A DNA stretch of 64,000 nucleotides from Sarcocystis neurona (taxonomy: Eukaryota > Apicomplexa > Conoidasida > Eucoccidiorida > Sarcocystidae), in assembly GCA_000727475.1 (NCBI GenBank), contig KL647314.1:526812-590811 (forward strand), given 5' to 3'. The position numbers were made by a program, and so were the translations under genes. The notes below the pieces were generated by a model. The model saw only the letters and a program-made list of their open reading frames with translations. It did not search any database and had not been told where the DNA came from. The first letter of the stretch is position 1; each line of letters opens with the position of its first letter. This document shows, in pieces, positions 50,401 to 61,526 of this stretch.

Positions 50401-53400
50401 AGCAGCAGCAGCAGCAAGGGCTACGCCGGGTTTCTCACGCAGCACCTATAATAGGTGCGAGCATGCGTTGCCTGCCGGCCACATACTGTAGACGTAGGCA
50501 GCGCGGCAGCAGCACGCAATTTCTCCACCTGTCGTCTGTAGCAGCAGTGAGCAGCAGCGCTTGGGTACGACCGGAACCACCTGTTTTCTTAGACGCTCCG
50601 CCTGTTTTGTACGCCTGCGCGAAGGTTGCAGCCGCACGAGCGGCAGAAGCCGCAGAAGAAGCAACAGCAGGGGACACTCTCCCTTTACACGAGCAGTAGC
50701 AGTAGCTCTCATTTTCCTCGCCAGCGGCAGCTCTCCCCGCGGACAACAACAGCAGCGTCCTCCTTTCTCCTGGTGAGGCAGCGTCAGCAGCAGCACGAAG
50801 ATGAGGCACCAGCAGCAGAGAGTCTCAGAAGCAACAGCAGAAGGGGTGTGCGTCGTTAGTACGTTCTCTCCGACGGATGAAAGATTATTCCACGTGTAGC
50901 CACACAGGAGACAAGGGCAGCAGGGGCGAACGCGAGAAAACAGCAGCAGCCCGTCAGGGCGGTGGAGGTGAGCAGCAGCGGGACAACGACACGTCAGTAG
51001 CAAAGACGGTAGAGACACGGGTGGCAGAAGAGCGATAGCCGCAGGCGATAAAGTAAAGGCAGCAGCACGAGTCCAGCGCCGCCAGAGGGTAGAAGGAGGG
51101 ACACAGGCGGGCGACATCAGCGGCAGGAGGTCCCGACGAAGAAGAAGCAGCAGCAAGAGAAGGCAGCGAGGGAGCAGGACCAGAAGCTGCTGGATTGGAG
51201 CAGGGAACTTACTGCGGGAGGCCAACAAAGTACCCCTGTTTTGACTTAGTCCTCCCCCAGACAGTCTATCATGCGTGAACGAATATACGAAGATGTGCAT
51301 TTGTGTGTCTACGTGTGGATACGCTCATATACGCACATACATGTATACGGTATATCTGACAAACGATATATGTAACCGTCCCTATACGTGTATATATATA
51401 TATATATTCATGTGTCGTCCGTTGAGCACCTACGTGTCTGTGTTATACGTGTCTGTAGTTTGTCTGACAGACTAGGTGCGTGTCCCTATATGTCTACGTA
51501 AATCGTCGAAGTAGCACTTACATACCTGTGTTATGCACTTCTATATGCAAACGTTACGTATCTTCGTAAACCCACTAAGAGGCGGCGTCCCTTTATACAC
51601 ATGTATACGTACATTTCTTCCAGCGTCTGCGTAGACATGCGCAAGTACACATATATATATCCGCGCAAGCGGAGGACCGTCTTCGTCCTCCTGCACCTGT
51701 TCGGCGATACGCTGCTTCTGCCATCTGTGCGCAGGCGCTGGGGCATGCAATGCTGATGGAGTGGACCAAGGGCTTCGAAACGGGACGCGACTCTGACGAC
51801 CAAGTGGAAGGCCGGGACGTTGCAGAGCTGCTGAACGCTGCTTTCCACCGCATCAAATTACCGGCGAAGTGTACTGCTGTTGTGAACGACACGGTGAGTC
51901 TACGCAGACACAGGGGCGCACGCCATCACGTGTATTCGACTTTCTTGCGCGGACGCCTCACGCGACTTGGCCGTTGCCAGGGCTGCAGGTGAAAAACGCA
52001 GACGTGGGCGTCCATTTGGTCCTCGCTTGCATGCGCCTTCCACGCGCTTTGCCGACGGAGCAGCGGGGAAGTCGGTGCGCCTGTGTACGAAGTTCTCTTA
52101 CGACCCGTTTGCGTCCTCCTACACATGTCGAAGGAGCGACAGCAGAGCGTGCGGATTGTGGGAGAAAGAGGGATAGAGCATGTTTGTAGAGGTGTATACT
52201 CTCGCATGTGTTTGTATATGTACATAAACATGTACGTGTGTGGTCCGGTGCATCTATATACATATATATATGTGTATATTTGCTGCTGGTTAGTGGTGCT
52301 ACGGTGCGCGCAGGTGGGGACGCTTGTCTCGTGCGGCTATCAAAAAAAGGAAGGCACTCCCGAGTGTCTGGTTGGCCTGATCGTTGGCACGGGCACGAAC
52401 TGCTGCTACGTCGAACCAGAAGCAGCCAAGTATGGGTACGCAGGGAAAATTATTAACCTGGAATCTGGTAATTTCAACAAAGACCTGCCGTCCACCGACA
52501 TAGATATTGAGGTGAGTCACGCCTTCTTCCTCCTGCACTGCTGCTGGTCCTCCGCGTGCACGCGACGGCTGCCTGTGCACTCAGTGCACTGTCTTCTTAC
52601 TACTGCTGCTGCTGCTGTTCGGGAAAGTGTACGGCTGCCACAGCTCCTGGGACGCAGTCGATTGCTCGGCCCTGCGTAGCGGTCGACTGCGCCCTGCTAC
52701 GGCTACTGCGACTGCTGCGTCGTGACGCGCTTCTCTGCCGCTGCTGCAGCTCCTGCATCGCAGTCTGGTGCAGCCACATTCTAGATCTGCGAGCTGCTTT
52801 TCGTTCCTGTTTCTCTTTTTTGTTTGTCTTTGCAGGTAGACGAACAGAGCCACAACACGGGGAAGCAGAAATTCGAGAAATTTATCTCTGGGTATTACAT
52901 CGGAGACCTTGTCCGCGTAGCGGTGCAACGAGTCTTTCAAGACCGCGCTCCTTCACGTGTGCGGTAAGTCCGTACGAACGTGGCTTGTCGTATTCCCTCC
53001 GTCGTGGAAGATGAGTCTGATCTAACTGTTCAGAAAAATACACATCAATGTGTATGTAAACGTCTCTGCTGTGGAAGAGTGTGTATAACAACCGGAAGAA
53101 GAAGGAGTCGTCTTCGTCTTTAAAAGGCGTGGTCTCCCGTCGACACCAGTTAACAGAACACCTGAAGGCCAGCCCCATGCAGATGAGTTATACATGTATA
53201 TATATATACGTATGTATGTATTCATGTGAATGCGCGCGGAGCGACATCATATATATATATATATAAATAGATTTATCTAGTCGTTGTAGGGGGTCCAGCG
53301 TATGGGCTCTTCTTGGTGGTAACATACGAATCACTGGCAGGAAAGGAGTATTATTGCAAACGAACAAAATTTGGGTACGTTTCTCTTTTGTGTCATCGAC

Positions 53401-56281
53401 ACTATATGACTACCACATTTGGGTACAGATTTTCCACGTGTGTTTTTGTGTACAGACGTGTGTACATGAGAGAAGAAGTGCCGAGTTTGCAGCGAATCTC
53501 GTAATAGCTTGCTGATTCGAAGCGAGAGGGACAGCCGTTTTGTCGTTTGATTTCTCACCTCTTTCCAACACTTAGTGCGCACTTCCCTGCATATATATGT
53601 CAAATTCATATATATATATATATGTATATATATACATACACGTATACGCATATACGCACATCTTGCGGGTGCGTGTAGCGCATTGATTTTCCTCTCTGGA
53701 TTGACCACCGGCACCTTGACGTGTAAATATGTAAGCAGAGAACTGTACGTAACACACCAACAAGCAGCCCTCTTTGCTGAAGTTGTATGCGGATTCCAAC
53801 TATATATATATATTTTTTCATCTATGTATCTTCTTCGTTACCTTGGGTCGATTCCCCGTCTCCGGGTGGTACCACGTTCGTTTAGTCTCCTTTTCCGCCG
53901 CGGCGGGAGCGTCTTGTTTTCGGTTGCAGCATCAGTTTACTTGAAGCAAGTTCAAGGTAGAACCTTTCTATGTGAAGTACTTTTCTGTTTAGTAAAGGTC
54001 GGTGAAGCTACGTCAATATATTCAAGATGTATGTGTATGAGTGTATGTGTAAATGTTGTGTGCAGGCCTGTGTGGTAGGTCTGCTGCCACATGTGCCCAG
54101 TGTTGTGCCGCAAATGATGTCAAGACAAGTAGCTGTTCAATTGCTAAGCTACTCTTTAGTCCACGGCAGCCTGGTTCACGTAGCGTTTGCAAGACTGCGC
54201 GAGTATCCGTGTCAATATCTATACATACGTGCACTGCGTGTCTACTGTGTTAGCTGCTGCTGCCGCATGTGCTTCGCTGGATCCGGGCAAAGGGCGGCCG
54301 TGAATTTCGAACGCGTCTGTCTTTCGTTAGTATTCTGCACTAATGTACTTCTTTTAGTAGGAGCGTATGTCCATCTTTTGTTCGTAGGTACGTTGTTGTG
54401 TGCTCCGTTGCCACTGCTGCTGCAGCCGTTCACCTTTCCACATGGCATGACGCTCAACGATGTAGTGGCTCGAATGTTCCGCGCCTTACGTCTCCACAAC
54501 AGTCTGGAATTTCTCCTCTCTGATTTGGAGAGACTACACATGTGGATATATATTCGTGTATAAGTGTACGTATCTGTGGGTATATGTGTGTGTTTCTGTA
54601 CTGTTGTGCCTGCTTCTTAGCGTACGTCACTCAATGCCCGGAGAGGTCGCTTCTCGAATCTTAGACGACGTGTCTGAGACGAAGGAGGCGACTATTGCAG
54701 CTCTGAAGGAGTGCTGGCAGGTGCAAGTGGATCTTGAAGATGCCCGCTGCATCCACCAAATTTGCAAATACGTCTTCGAGCGGTCTGCAGCGATGGTAGC
54801 CGTCTCCATCGCTGCGCTGTGCAAGAGAACAGGAGTAAGGACGGCCAAAGAAATTTTTTTGTGGGAGTAGAGGTGCATTACGAGTGTGCTGTCATGGTGA
54901 ATACTGCTCCGTGCTTGCAAATATTCATGCAGCAGTATACGTGGTTTTAGCCGGAGGTGGCGGTCCCACCCATGGCTGGACTAATTCGCCATACATTTTG
55001 TTTCACCGTAAAGAACGAGAAGTAGCTCAGAAACAATTTGTGTGATTGGTCAACCAGTCAGCAGTCCTGTTGTACGAGTACGTCTCCCCATGCATGCATT
55101 GCTTACTTGTGGCCGTCTCCTGCGCCGCATTTAGTGATGGGTGTATCCCCTTGTCTGCGTTCGTTGTTCTTGACACCAATCCGCCTGTTCATGTGGGTGT
55201 ATGTGCATGTACATACATCTATAGGTGCATGGGTGTATGGAGATGTGAACATCTGAGAGTCATTTGCGCGCGATGTGGAGCTCGTCAGTGTCCCTCACAC
55301 ACATGTAGGCACACATATACACACACACATACACACTCAAGGTCTATGTCTGCACGTATATGTAGGTATCTCTTTGTTACGTAAGTGTCTGCGCACGGGA
55401 TGCTGCACAGATATTTATGCTTATGTATACCTACGCGTGTAGCGATACTCAGCCAGAGCTGTATAATTGTATGTGCATCTTTATGTGGGTAAGTGTTGGC
55501 CTCATACGAGAATACAGGGATGTCTTTCTAAAAAGAAAACTGGACTGTGGGAGATTCCTTTAGCTGCCAGATTTCACGGCATGATGCAGCTTTGCTGGAG
55601 GACAGCAGTCCTTCTGCTGCTGCCACCGACGGGTGCTTGTATTCTTTTACCATTGAAGCTTGTCCGCTGCTGCTGTAAACAAGTGTGCACGTAGACGTCT
55701 ATGCATATATCCGCTTCCGTGTACAGGTGCATTTATAGATCTTCGTGTGTCTGTATATGTGTGTACATGTATGCGTGTATAACTCGTGGAATTTGTGAGA
55801 GAAACACAACATGTGGTCCGTGCTCGTCTCCGTGCTCTTCGACCCTGTAGGTGTACTGTTACCGCGCCCGTTGTGACGCTTAGCACACGTTTTATGTGCT
55901 GACGCGTATCTCCTGCTGCCGTTTCGCGTTTTGCGCGCCTGCAGACGGTGTTGCGCTTATTCTGCTGCTTCGTACGCCGCTGACGATTATGCGCCGAGAG
56001 GGCTACGTGTGTTCTCTGTGATGCTTGTATCAGTGCTCTGCTGCTGTCGCACATATGGTGTATGTGCCTCTATATCGCCTCTTCCGTTGTCGCTGCAGAT
56101 GCTGCACAAGGGAGTAACGGTGGGTATCGACGGGGCGTTGTATATCAAGAACAAATGGTACCAAGAGCGCGTGCGCCACTACGTGGATGCAATCACAGGC
56201 AGCGACGGGAAGAACGTGCACATCTGTATTGCAGATGACGGCTCTGGCAAAGGCGCTGCGCTTATCGCCGCCGTCAACTGA
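47402..56281 (+). CDS. HK: Hexokinase (all but the first exon)
   Basis: Phosphorylates glucose to glucose-6-phosphate with ATP, the entry step of glycolysis. Eight exons join in phase: 47402-47479, 48614-48819, 50074-50260, 51735-51893, 52314-52511, 52836-52963, 54621-54834 and 56099-56281 (TGA), giving 450 residues. All introns are GT-AG. Visible signatures are YAIDFGGSTVRAV (ATP phosphate-1 loop), VGFTFSFPCCQT with EWTKGFETG (sugar-binding region), VVNDTVGTL with the catalytic Asp across the exon 4/5 border, GLIVGTGTNCCY, INLESGNF (glucose-binding Glu), KFEKFISGYYIGDLVR (second Glu), and VGIDGALY near the C-terminus (adenosine-binding). The length is near that of other apicomplexan hexokinases, so only a short N-terminal piece is missing. 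Introns are 0.3-1.7 kb, several loaded with CTG or CAG arrays, while the exons have none. Confidence 0.95.
50261..51734 (+). other. Hexokinase intron with CAG arrays and AT microsatellite
   Basis: CAG/AGC clusters on the coding strand (50400-51180) sit next to an A/G-rich stretch and, towards the acceptor, TATATA/TGTATAC sequence (51390-51410). The two preceding introns carry the opposite repeat polarity (CTG on the coding strand). Confidence 0.7.
52964..54620 (+). other. Long repeat-poor hexokinase intron
   Basis: The exons on either side join in phase (CG|C) and give a continuous family alignment, so this 1.66-kb stretch is read as one intron. It contains a frame ending in a TFPHGMTLNDVVARMFRALR-like stretch (about 54430-54540) after a good CTGCTGCAG acceptor. 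That piece does not fit the hexokinase phase; it may be chance or an alternative exon. Confidence 0.55.
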
Positions 56282-58318
56282 TTGAGATATACCGACGCAC
56301 GTACATGTGAGGTGCAGTCCACATTGCTGAGCTGCGTATACGTGTGGTGCACACTGCCTACAGCGGTGAATCCTCTACCTTATGTGTGGGCACACGCCGA
56401 CACATATGCGTCTGTTTTATATACTGATACAGATGATGTAGTCCACATGATCCCGCGGGTTTTCTTTACAAGGATACATCAAAGAGGCTTTTATAGGCGA
56501 TTTTGTAGGTAGGGTTGTGTTGTAGAGGTACTAGCGCAGAACGGCATCAGCACCCATCCAGCAGTAGGTGTGGCAATTCCTGTTGCTGACCTGTGAGCGC
56601 TACATGCGTGGAGGACAACAGACGCTGCAGAATGCTGGTGCGCAGACTGCAGCTTACACGTGGACACTGTCATCGCAAGGAAATGAATACGAGGTGATTC
56701 AGTCAGCGCCCAAAGCAAATGCGGTGCTGCGGTCGCTTCCACTCCAGCGACGTCAAAGACGCTCATTTATAACTTCCCAAGCGCCTAGCCACCCTTTTCC
56801 CCGGCTGTGCTCATCTTGCGCGCACAAGCAGCAGGAGCCCGTATACAGCTGCGTGGACTGCAGCGGCCAGACGCATAACCGTGTCACCTGCAGTGGCCAG
56901 GAGCGACGAATCGTAGGGCTGGAGCTATTTAAAGTTATGCTTGTGGTGAGTAATTACGGGGGCGTGCTCTGTGGGTTGGTACGGAAAAGAGCAGAGGGAT
57001 ATCATCGTAAGCTTTTTCGTGCAACGAAGCGATCGGTGCTGCATAGCCGTGTCGGTCTTCTCTCGCAGACATACACTGAGAGGTGCGCATCAGATTTAAA
57101 GAGATCATCTGCGCCGGGTGCACGCCGAGGCTTCCATCGGTGTTTTTGAAGTGGCTTTGTTTACAGATACTGGAGGCATGGCCCGAGGTTTCCCCCCGCG
57201 TGCACTGATGAAATCGCTGTTGTAGCACTTGTACCTTTTTCCGAAAGACTACTCGCGTGCACCCGCGCGTCGAAAGCAGTGTGTACAAACTTTTCATTTG
57301 TCGCTGCATGTGTCGAACACCTATGGCAGTTGTTTATCGCAGCATCTCGAACACAGTCTGTTTGTATGCCATATGAGGTCGTTCATTCTCTTTGAACGTG
57401 CTCAACACTTCACGGCCGAAACTCTTCGTTGAAGATGATAACATCGTTGTTTTGTTTGTCGGCGTTGAAAGCTTCGCCGTATTCTGAGTGAACAAGCTTC
57501 GGCAGCACTCGCCATCAGGCGTTGATGCAAGCTTGTGTTTTATTCTTTTGCGTACGCACCGTCAGTCAACTCTGCGTGCATCTATTGCTTCTGCTTTCAC
57601 TGAAGAGACTTGGATGCGACGCTTTTCAGGAGCCGCATCGCTTCGCGCAGGAGGCTACACAGTGGCACCCCAGTAGTACACACTCTTACAATTAAAGCAG
57701 GGGTGTAGTGTTTCACTTCGCGGTGTAATTCCGAAGCCAGGAAGGTGTCAGTCTCGTCTCCGCATTCTTCAGTCCACGTGTGATTTCCGTGCAGCCGCTG
57801 CTAGAGTCGCACTGCACTTCTCGTACTGGTCAGCATAACGACTCTATGTGTGCCCGTTGCCTGCTGACCTTGAATCGTACACTGAAGCGCATGTACCCAC
57901 CAACACCGGTTTTGCGCGATAAGGGGACCTTCTGGTCTATGCCACCGGCTGCAGATCTCGTGGACAGCCACGTGCACTCTCCCAAACGCAGATATTACAG
58001 CGGCAGCACACAAGAAGTCACTGACTCGCCCGACACGCTGTTTTCCTGTGCGTCGTATGCTCTCGGCCTCTGCAGAGAACACTATCGTCTAACTCTTCAC
58101 AGATCGTCTTCACGCAATGCATCGCGTACACATGCACACGTATGGCCGCGTACTGCATTGCAGCGCTAGCCGAAAAATAGGGAGCCCTACCAATCTCCGC
58201 GTAAGAGTTTCGATTTTTCATCGAGTTATAGTTGTCTTACCACCACTGTATAGTCTACGTACGTAACCTGGCACACGCGTGTCTCTGATTTTACCCACGT
58301 GTATGTACGTATATACAG
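56282..58318 (+). other. Candidate exons of an unidentified plus-strand gene
   Basis: Two open plus-strand stretches have normal composition. About 56606-56950 ends at a GTGAGT donor in phase 0 and holds a possible zinc-binding Cys cluster (CSSCAHKQQEPVYSCVDC). About 57840-58130 contains MYPPTPVLRDKGTFWSMPP and SPKRRYYSGSTQEV. Their borders and order cannot be fixed, and they may belong with the exon at 58319. The rest of this stretch has no signal. Confidence 0.35.
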
Positions 58319-58596
58319 GTGTTGACATATCTTTGTGTTTGAGCCTGAATACTTCACAGACTATTACGGAATGCCATTATATGAGAAGCGACTTAAAAGT
58401 GTGGCGCAATTCATTAAATCCATCTACAATGGAATTGCTTTCAGCAGCGTGTCGCAATCAAAGGCGATGGTCTTCTGTGTGCTGCTGCAAGGAGACCGCG
58501 TTTGGTCACGATGCGTTTCGGAGCCTCGCATGTGCGGCCGTTGAGTACTATTCGCTTCTTTCATCTGATTTGATCCGCGCAGGTCGTCACCTGTCT
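58319..58596 (+). CDS. Orphan exon with good splice borders, unknown protein
   Basis: Acceptor TATATACAG and donor GTAAGG (58597) enclose two bases plus 92 codons without a stop. The reading (MRSDLKVWRNSLNPSTMELL, GHDAFRSLACAAVEYYSLLS, DLIRAGRHLS) is Cys- and Leu-containing and free of repeats. A second frame over the same bases also looks protein-like (YFTDYYGMPLYEKRLKSVAQ) but would need an unusual TTTGAG acceptor and ends in a stop. I prefer the first frame because both of its borders are canonical. Confidence 0.4.
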
Positions 58597-58810
58597 GTAA
58601 GGTAGAACACTACATAACTACAGATAGATCGCTTGTATGCATATAAATGTTTTCGCATGCAAATGTACAACGACGCAACGTCGTGAAAATTTCAGCGCAC
58701 CTGGAAGCAATTGCTGTTACGATTGTTGGATGAGTGAGCATGAAAAGTAGAAGACTCCTGCGCCTTTAGACAAACTCAAGACAGCGGTCGTTGTTCGCTC
58801 TTAGGCTTCT

Positions 58811-61526
58811 CTACAGTTGTCTCACCTTCATCGACTCGTCGGCGGAAATATGTACAGCAGAAAGGGGTTCTGTGGCTTTTTCTTTGTCGCAGTGTTCGAG
58901 TGTAACAAATTTCCCCCTCGTTGACGTTGAATAACGAGGTTCTTTCTCTACTGGAGAGAGAGCCTCGTCTGTCACTGCAAATGCAGAAAGAGGAAGGAAC
59001 TCCAGATCCGGATCGTTGGAACTGTCGCCTGCGGGTGACTGTCCTTCCTTGTCTCCGTTTTGTACACTCGCCTTCAGTGACTCAGCGGAAGACGCATTCG
59101 CTTCTTTTCCTTGTACGCGTCTCTCTTTTGGTGTACACACTTTTGCGGGCCCACAATCCTTATCAGTTCCACTTAAGCGTTTTTGCCCTTCATCTAGGCA
59201 ACGCTTACGAAGTAAAGAATTCGGACTTTTATCTGAATCAACTATGACGGAAGGCTGTCTCATCAGCGGCTCTATGCTCGTGTTCGTCGTCTCGTTGGGA
59301 GACGACGGAGGACAGGTAAGTTGCTGCAAGGAACGGGAAATATTCTCTACGCCTGGATTTTCTGTCTGTGATTCTTTTAATGACGCTTCTTGAGGGTGGG
59401 CTGCCATAGTTGCTGTCGCGTAAGGGTGTGTCGCAGCCGTCGGAATACGGGCGTGTGCGTCTTCCTGAACAGAGCTGGCCACGCTGGTGATACACGCGGG
59501 CGAAGTCACTGATGCGCTGAAATCGTTGCCTTTAAGAGCTGCACTTTTCTGTACATCGTTTTCCGACAGCTCCTGCAGCGCCGTTCTGGCCAAGATGACG
59601 CCTGTTTTTCTTCCCGGGAAACTGCCGTTGTTCAGAGGCTTTGTAGGAAAATTTTCCGTTTTCTCTGCAGCGTCCGCGTGCTGAAGTGCGGCACCAGTCT
59701 TCTGACAAGACGTTGTCTCGAGTTGTGTTTCTGACAGTGGTGCAGGGCGTCCCCTGTAGCCGACACGTGCACATGTATACACACATACACGCAGACGTTC
59801 TTCAGCACTAGAAAACATCTACATACGAAAATGTACTGTGCATGTCTTTCCTCGACCTCACCTTTCCGCACGAAGTCTCGTCCTCCTGGTAGCAAGGACA
59901 GGGACAATCTCGCTGATGGCACAGTTCACAAGCTCGCAACTCAACTTACCTTCTCTTGCCCTCCTGGTAGAATGTTTCCGAGCCATCGCTCGCGGTGGGC
60001 GGATGATGGTCGGCGAAAGCAGGTCGGTCTTCCGCGACAGTAATGCGTGATGCTTTGTTGTCGAATGCTTCCCGAAAACCTTCTGTGTTCTGTGGGAAAG
60101 TTAACCGTTTGACGCAGCGTAAACGCCGTAAATCGAACTCACACTTAGCTCCTGTAGAGTGCGCCTGAAAGGCCACGTGATGGATTCGGAGTAACAGTCA
60201 CGAAAAAAACTTTAATTGACACTCTTCACGTTTTCCGTACACTTCTGTTTCCAATGCGTCTACCCTCCTCAGCAGAGTGGCACGGTCGTCCTGGAAGTGA
60301 GAGCGTGTGTATTACATGTGTTTTCCGGATGATGCTAAACACGCACGATAACTTGCGCTAGCCGCTCAGAGAGTCTTGCAAACTCTTCTTCATCCTCTTT
60401 CCTTAACTGTTTGAAAATCAGGGTATCCTGAGTAGCCTCGTCGAGTTTAGCGGACAGCTGACTACAAGCTATTGCATCGAGCCGAAGCGAGGAAATGCTA
60501 CGCGTGCAGGAAAGAGTCACCGTATCAATTTGATCACACAGTTCCTGCCGCTCCCGTTCTCTCTTTGCATTCAGTGCGCTCTGCTCCATTAACGAGGCAT
60601 TCAAGAGCTCTAGCTGCGTCCTCATTTCGAGCTGCCGCTTCAGCACATTTTGCCTTTCGGCTTTCACCGCTGAAAAGAGCTGCTTCATATTTTTTGAAAC
60701 GGCTGGTGACCGTAATTCATCTCTGGTGCTGGTTACTGCTGTGAACGGACGTTTCATTCACTCTACTTCCTATCCTTGCACATTTGAACCTATCTACTGT
60801 GAGTCACTGTACTCTCAACTGTAACTCCGGAGACGCGTACGTACGCATATCTCTACATTATACTTCGAATGATTCGCTCCCAATCTTTCAAGGCATCTTT
60901 CGAGACCTTTGTCGCGTGTGTTAAGCTAGAATAGACTGCGTTTCCTCACCTTCTAAGGCACCCCTCAAGCCTTCGAGTTTTTCACTCAACGTGTTGTGCA
61001 TTTCAATGTATTTCTGCGCGAGGTCGTGGGGAAACCCTTCTTTTGAACCGATTTTGTAATCCGGCGGCGGTCGACGCTTCTGCGCCTCCTCCTCCAGCTC
61101 GTAGTTTCTTGTCTCGGCCTGTCTCAGTTTGCTTTGCGTTGACTCCACCAGCAACTTCAGCTTTTCTTTGAGATTCTAAAGCAGAGGCAGTGGCGGATGA
61201 GTGCATTTTCTCCACACAAGGCTGAAAATGAAGTCCATTCAGAAACGGGTTACTTTGAGTCCGTCAATTTCTTTGGCCTGCAACTGTAGCTTCTCGGCTG
61301 ACGAGTCTGACGAGGCTTTGTCTTCCACAGAATTGTCGACGGTATCCGCGTCTTTTGTCCACAACTCTACTTGTAACTCGTTCACTTCGGAGCGGAGACG
61401 CTGGCACTCTTCTGCCTTCTTTGAATAAGCACCTCGCAGTTCCTTCAATTCCTCAACCATATCCAAGAGTTGACGTTTGTATTTCGAGATGAATACAAGA
61501 TCCACAGTGGGTCCTACGTCTTCCAT
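58811..61526 (-). CDS. Coiled-coil protein, five exons, complete model of 682 residues
   Basis: Exons 61526-61254, 61175-60950, 60738-60347, 60164-59950 and 59753-58811 join in phase and sum to 683 codons including the stop. The start is ATG 61526 (MEDVGPTVDLVF). Residues about 15-90 and 95-170 are heptad-rich (YKRQLLDMVEELKELRGAY, TRNYELEEEAQKRR). Residues about 180-295 form another long coiled coil (LEMRTQLELLNASLMEQ and onward). A short mixed region follows (CEFDLRRLRCVKRLTFP), then a 310-residue Ser/Thr/Glu-rich, probably disordered tail. Coiled-coil architecture suggests a cytoskeletal, centrosomal or scaffold role, but no family is recognised. The third donor could instead be GTTATC six bases earlier, and the last acceptor could be at 59807; both alternatives keep frame. 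The gene lies in the repeat-poor part of the window and has no homopolymer runs. Confidence 0.75.

Noticed and set aside
54429..54540. Candidate hexokinase exon after CTGCTGCAG
   Set aside because: It breaks the reading phase from exon 52836-52963, whereas direct joining to 54621 keeps phase and the family alignment.
59866..59912. Possible extra small exon in the coiled-coil gene, bounded by CATCAG and GTGAGG
   Set aside because: It would need a 37-nt intron upstream, and exon 60164-59950 already joins 59753 in the correct phase without it.
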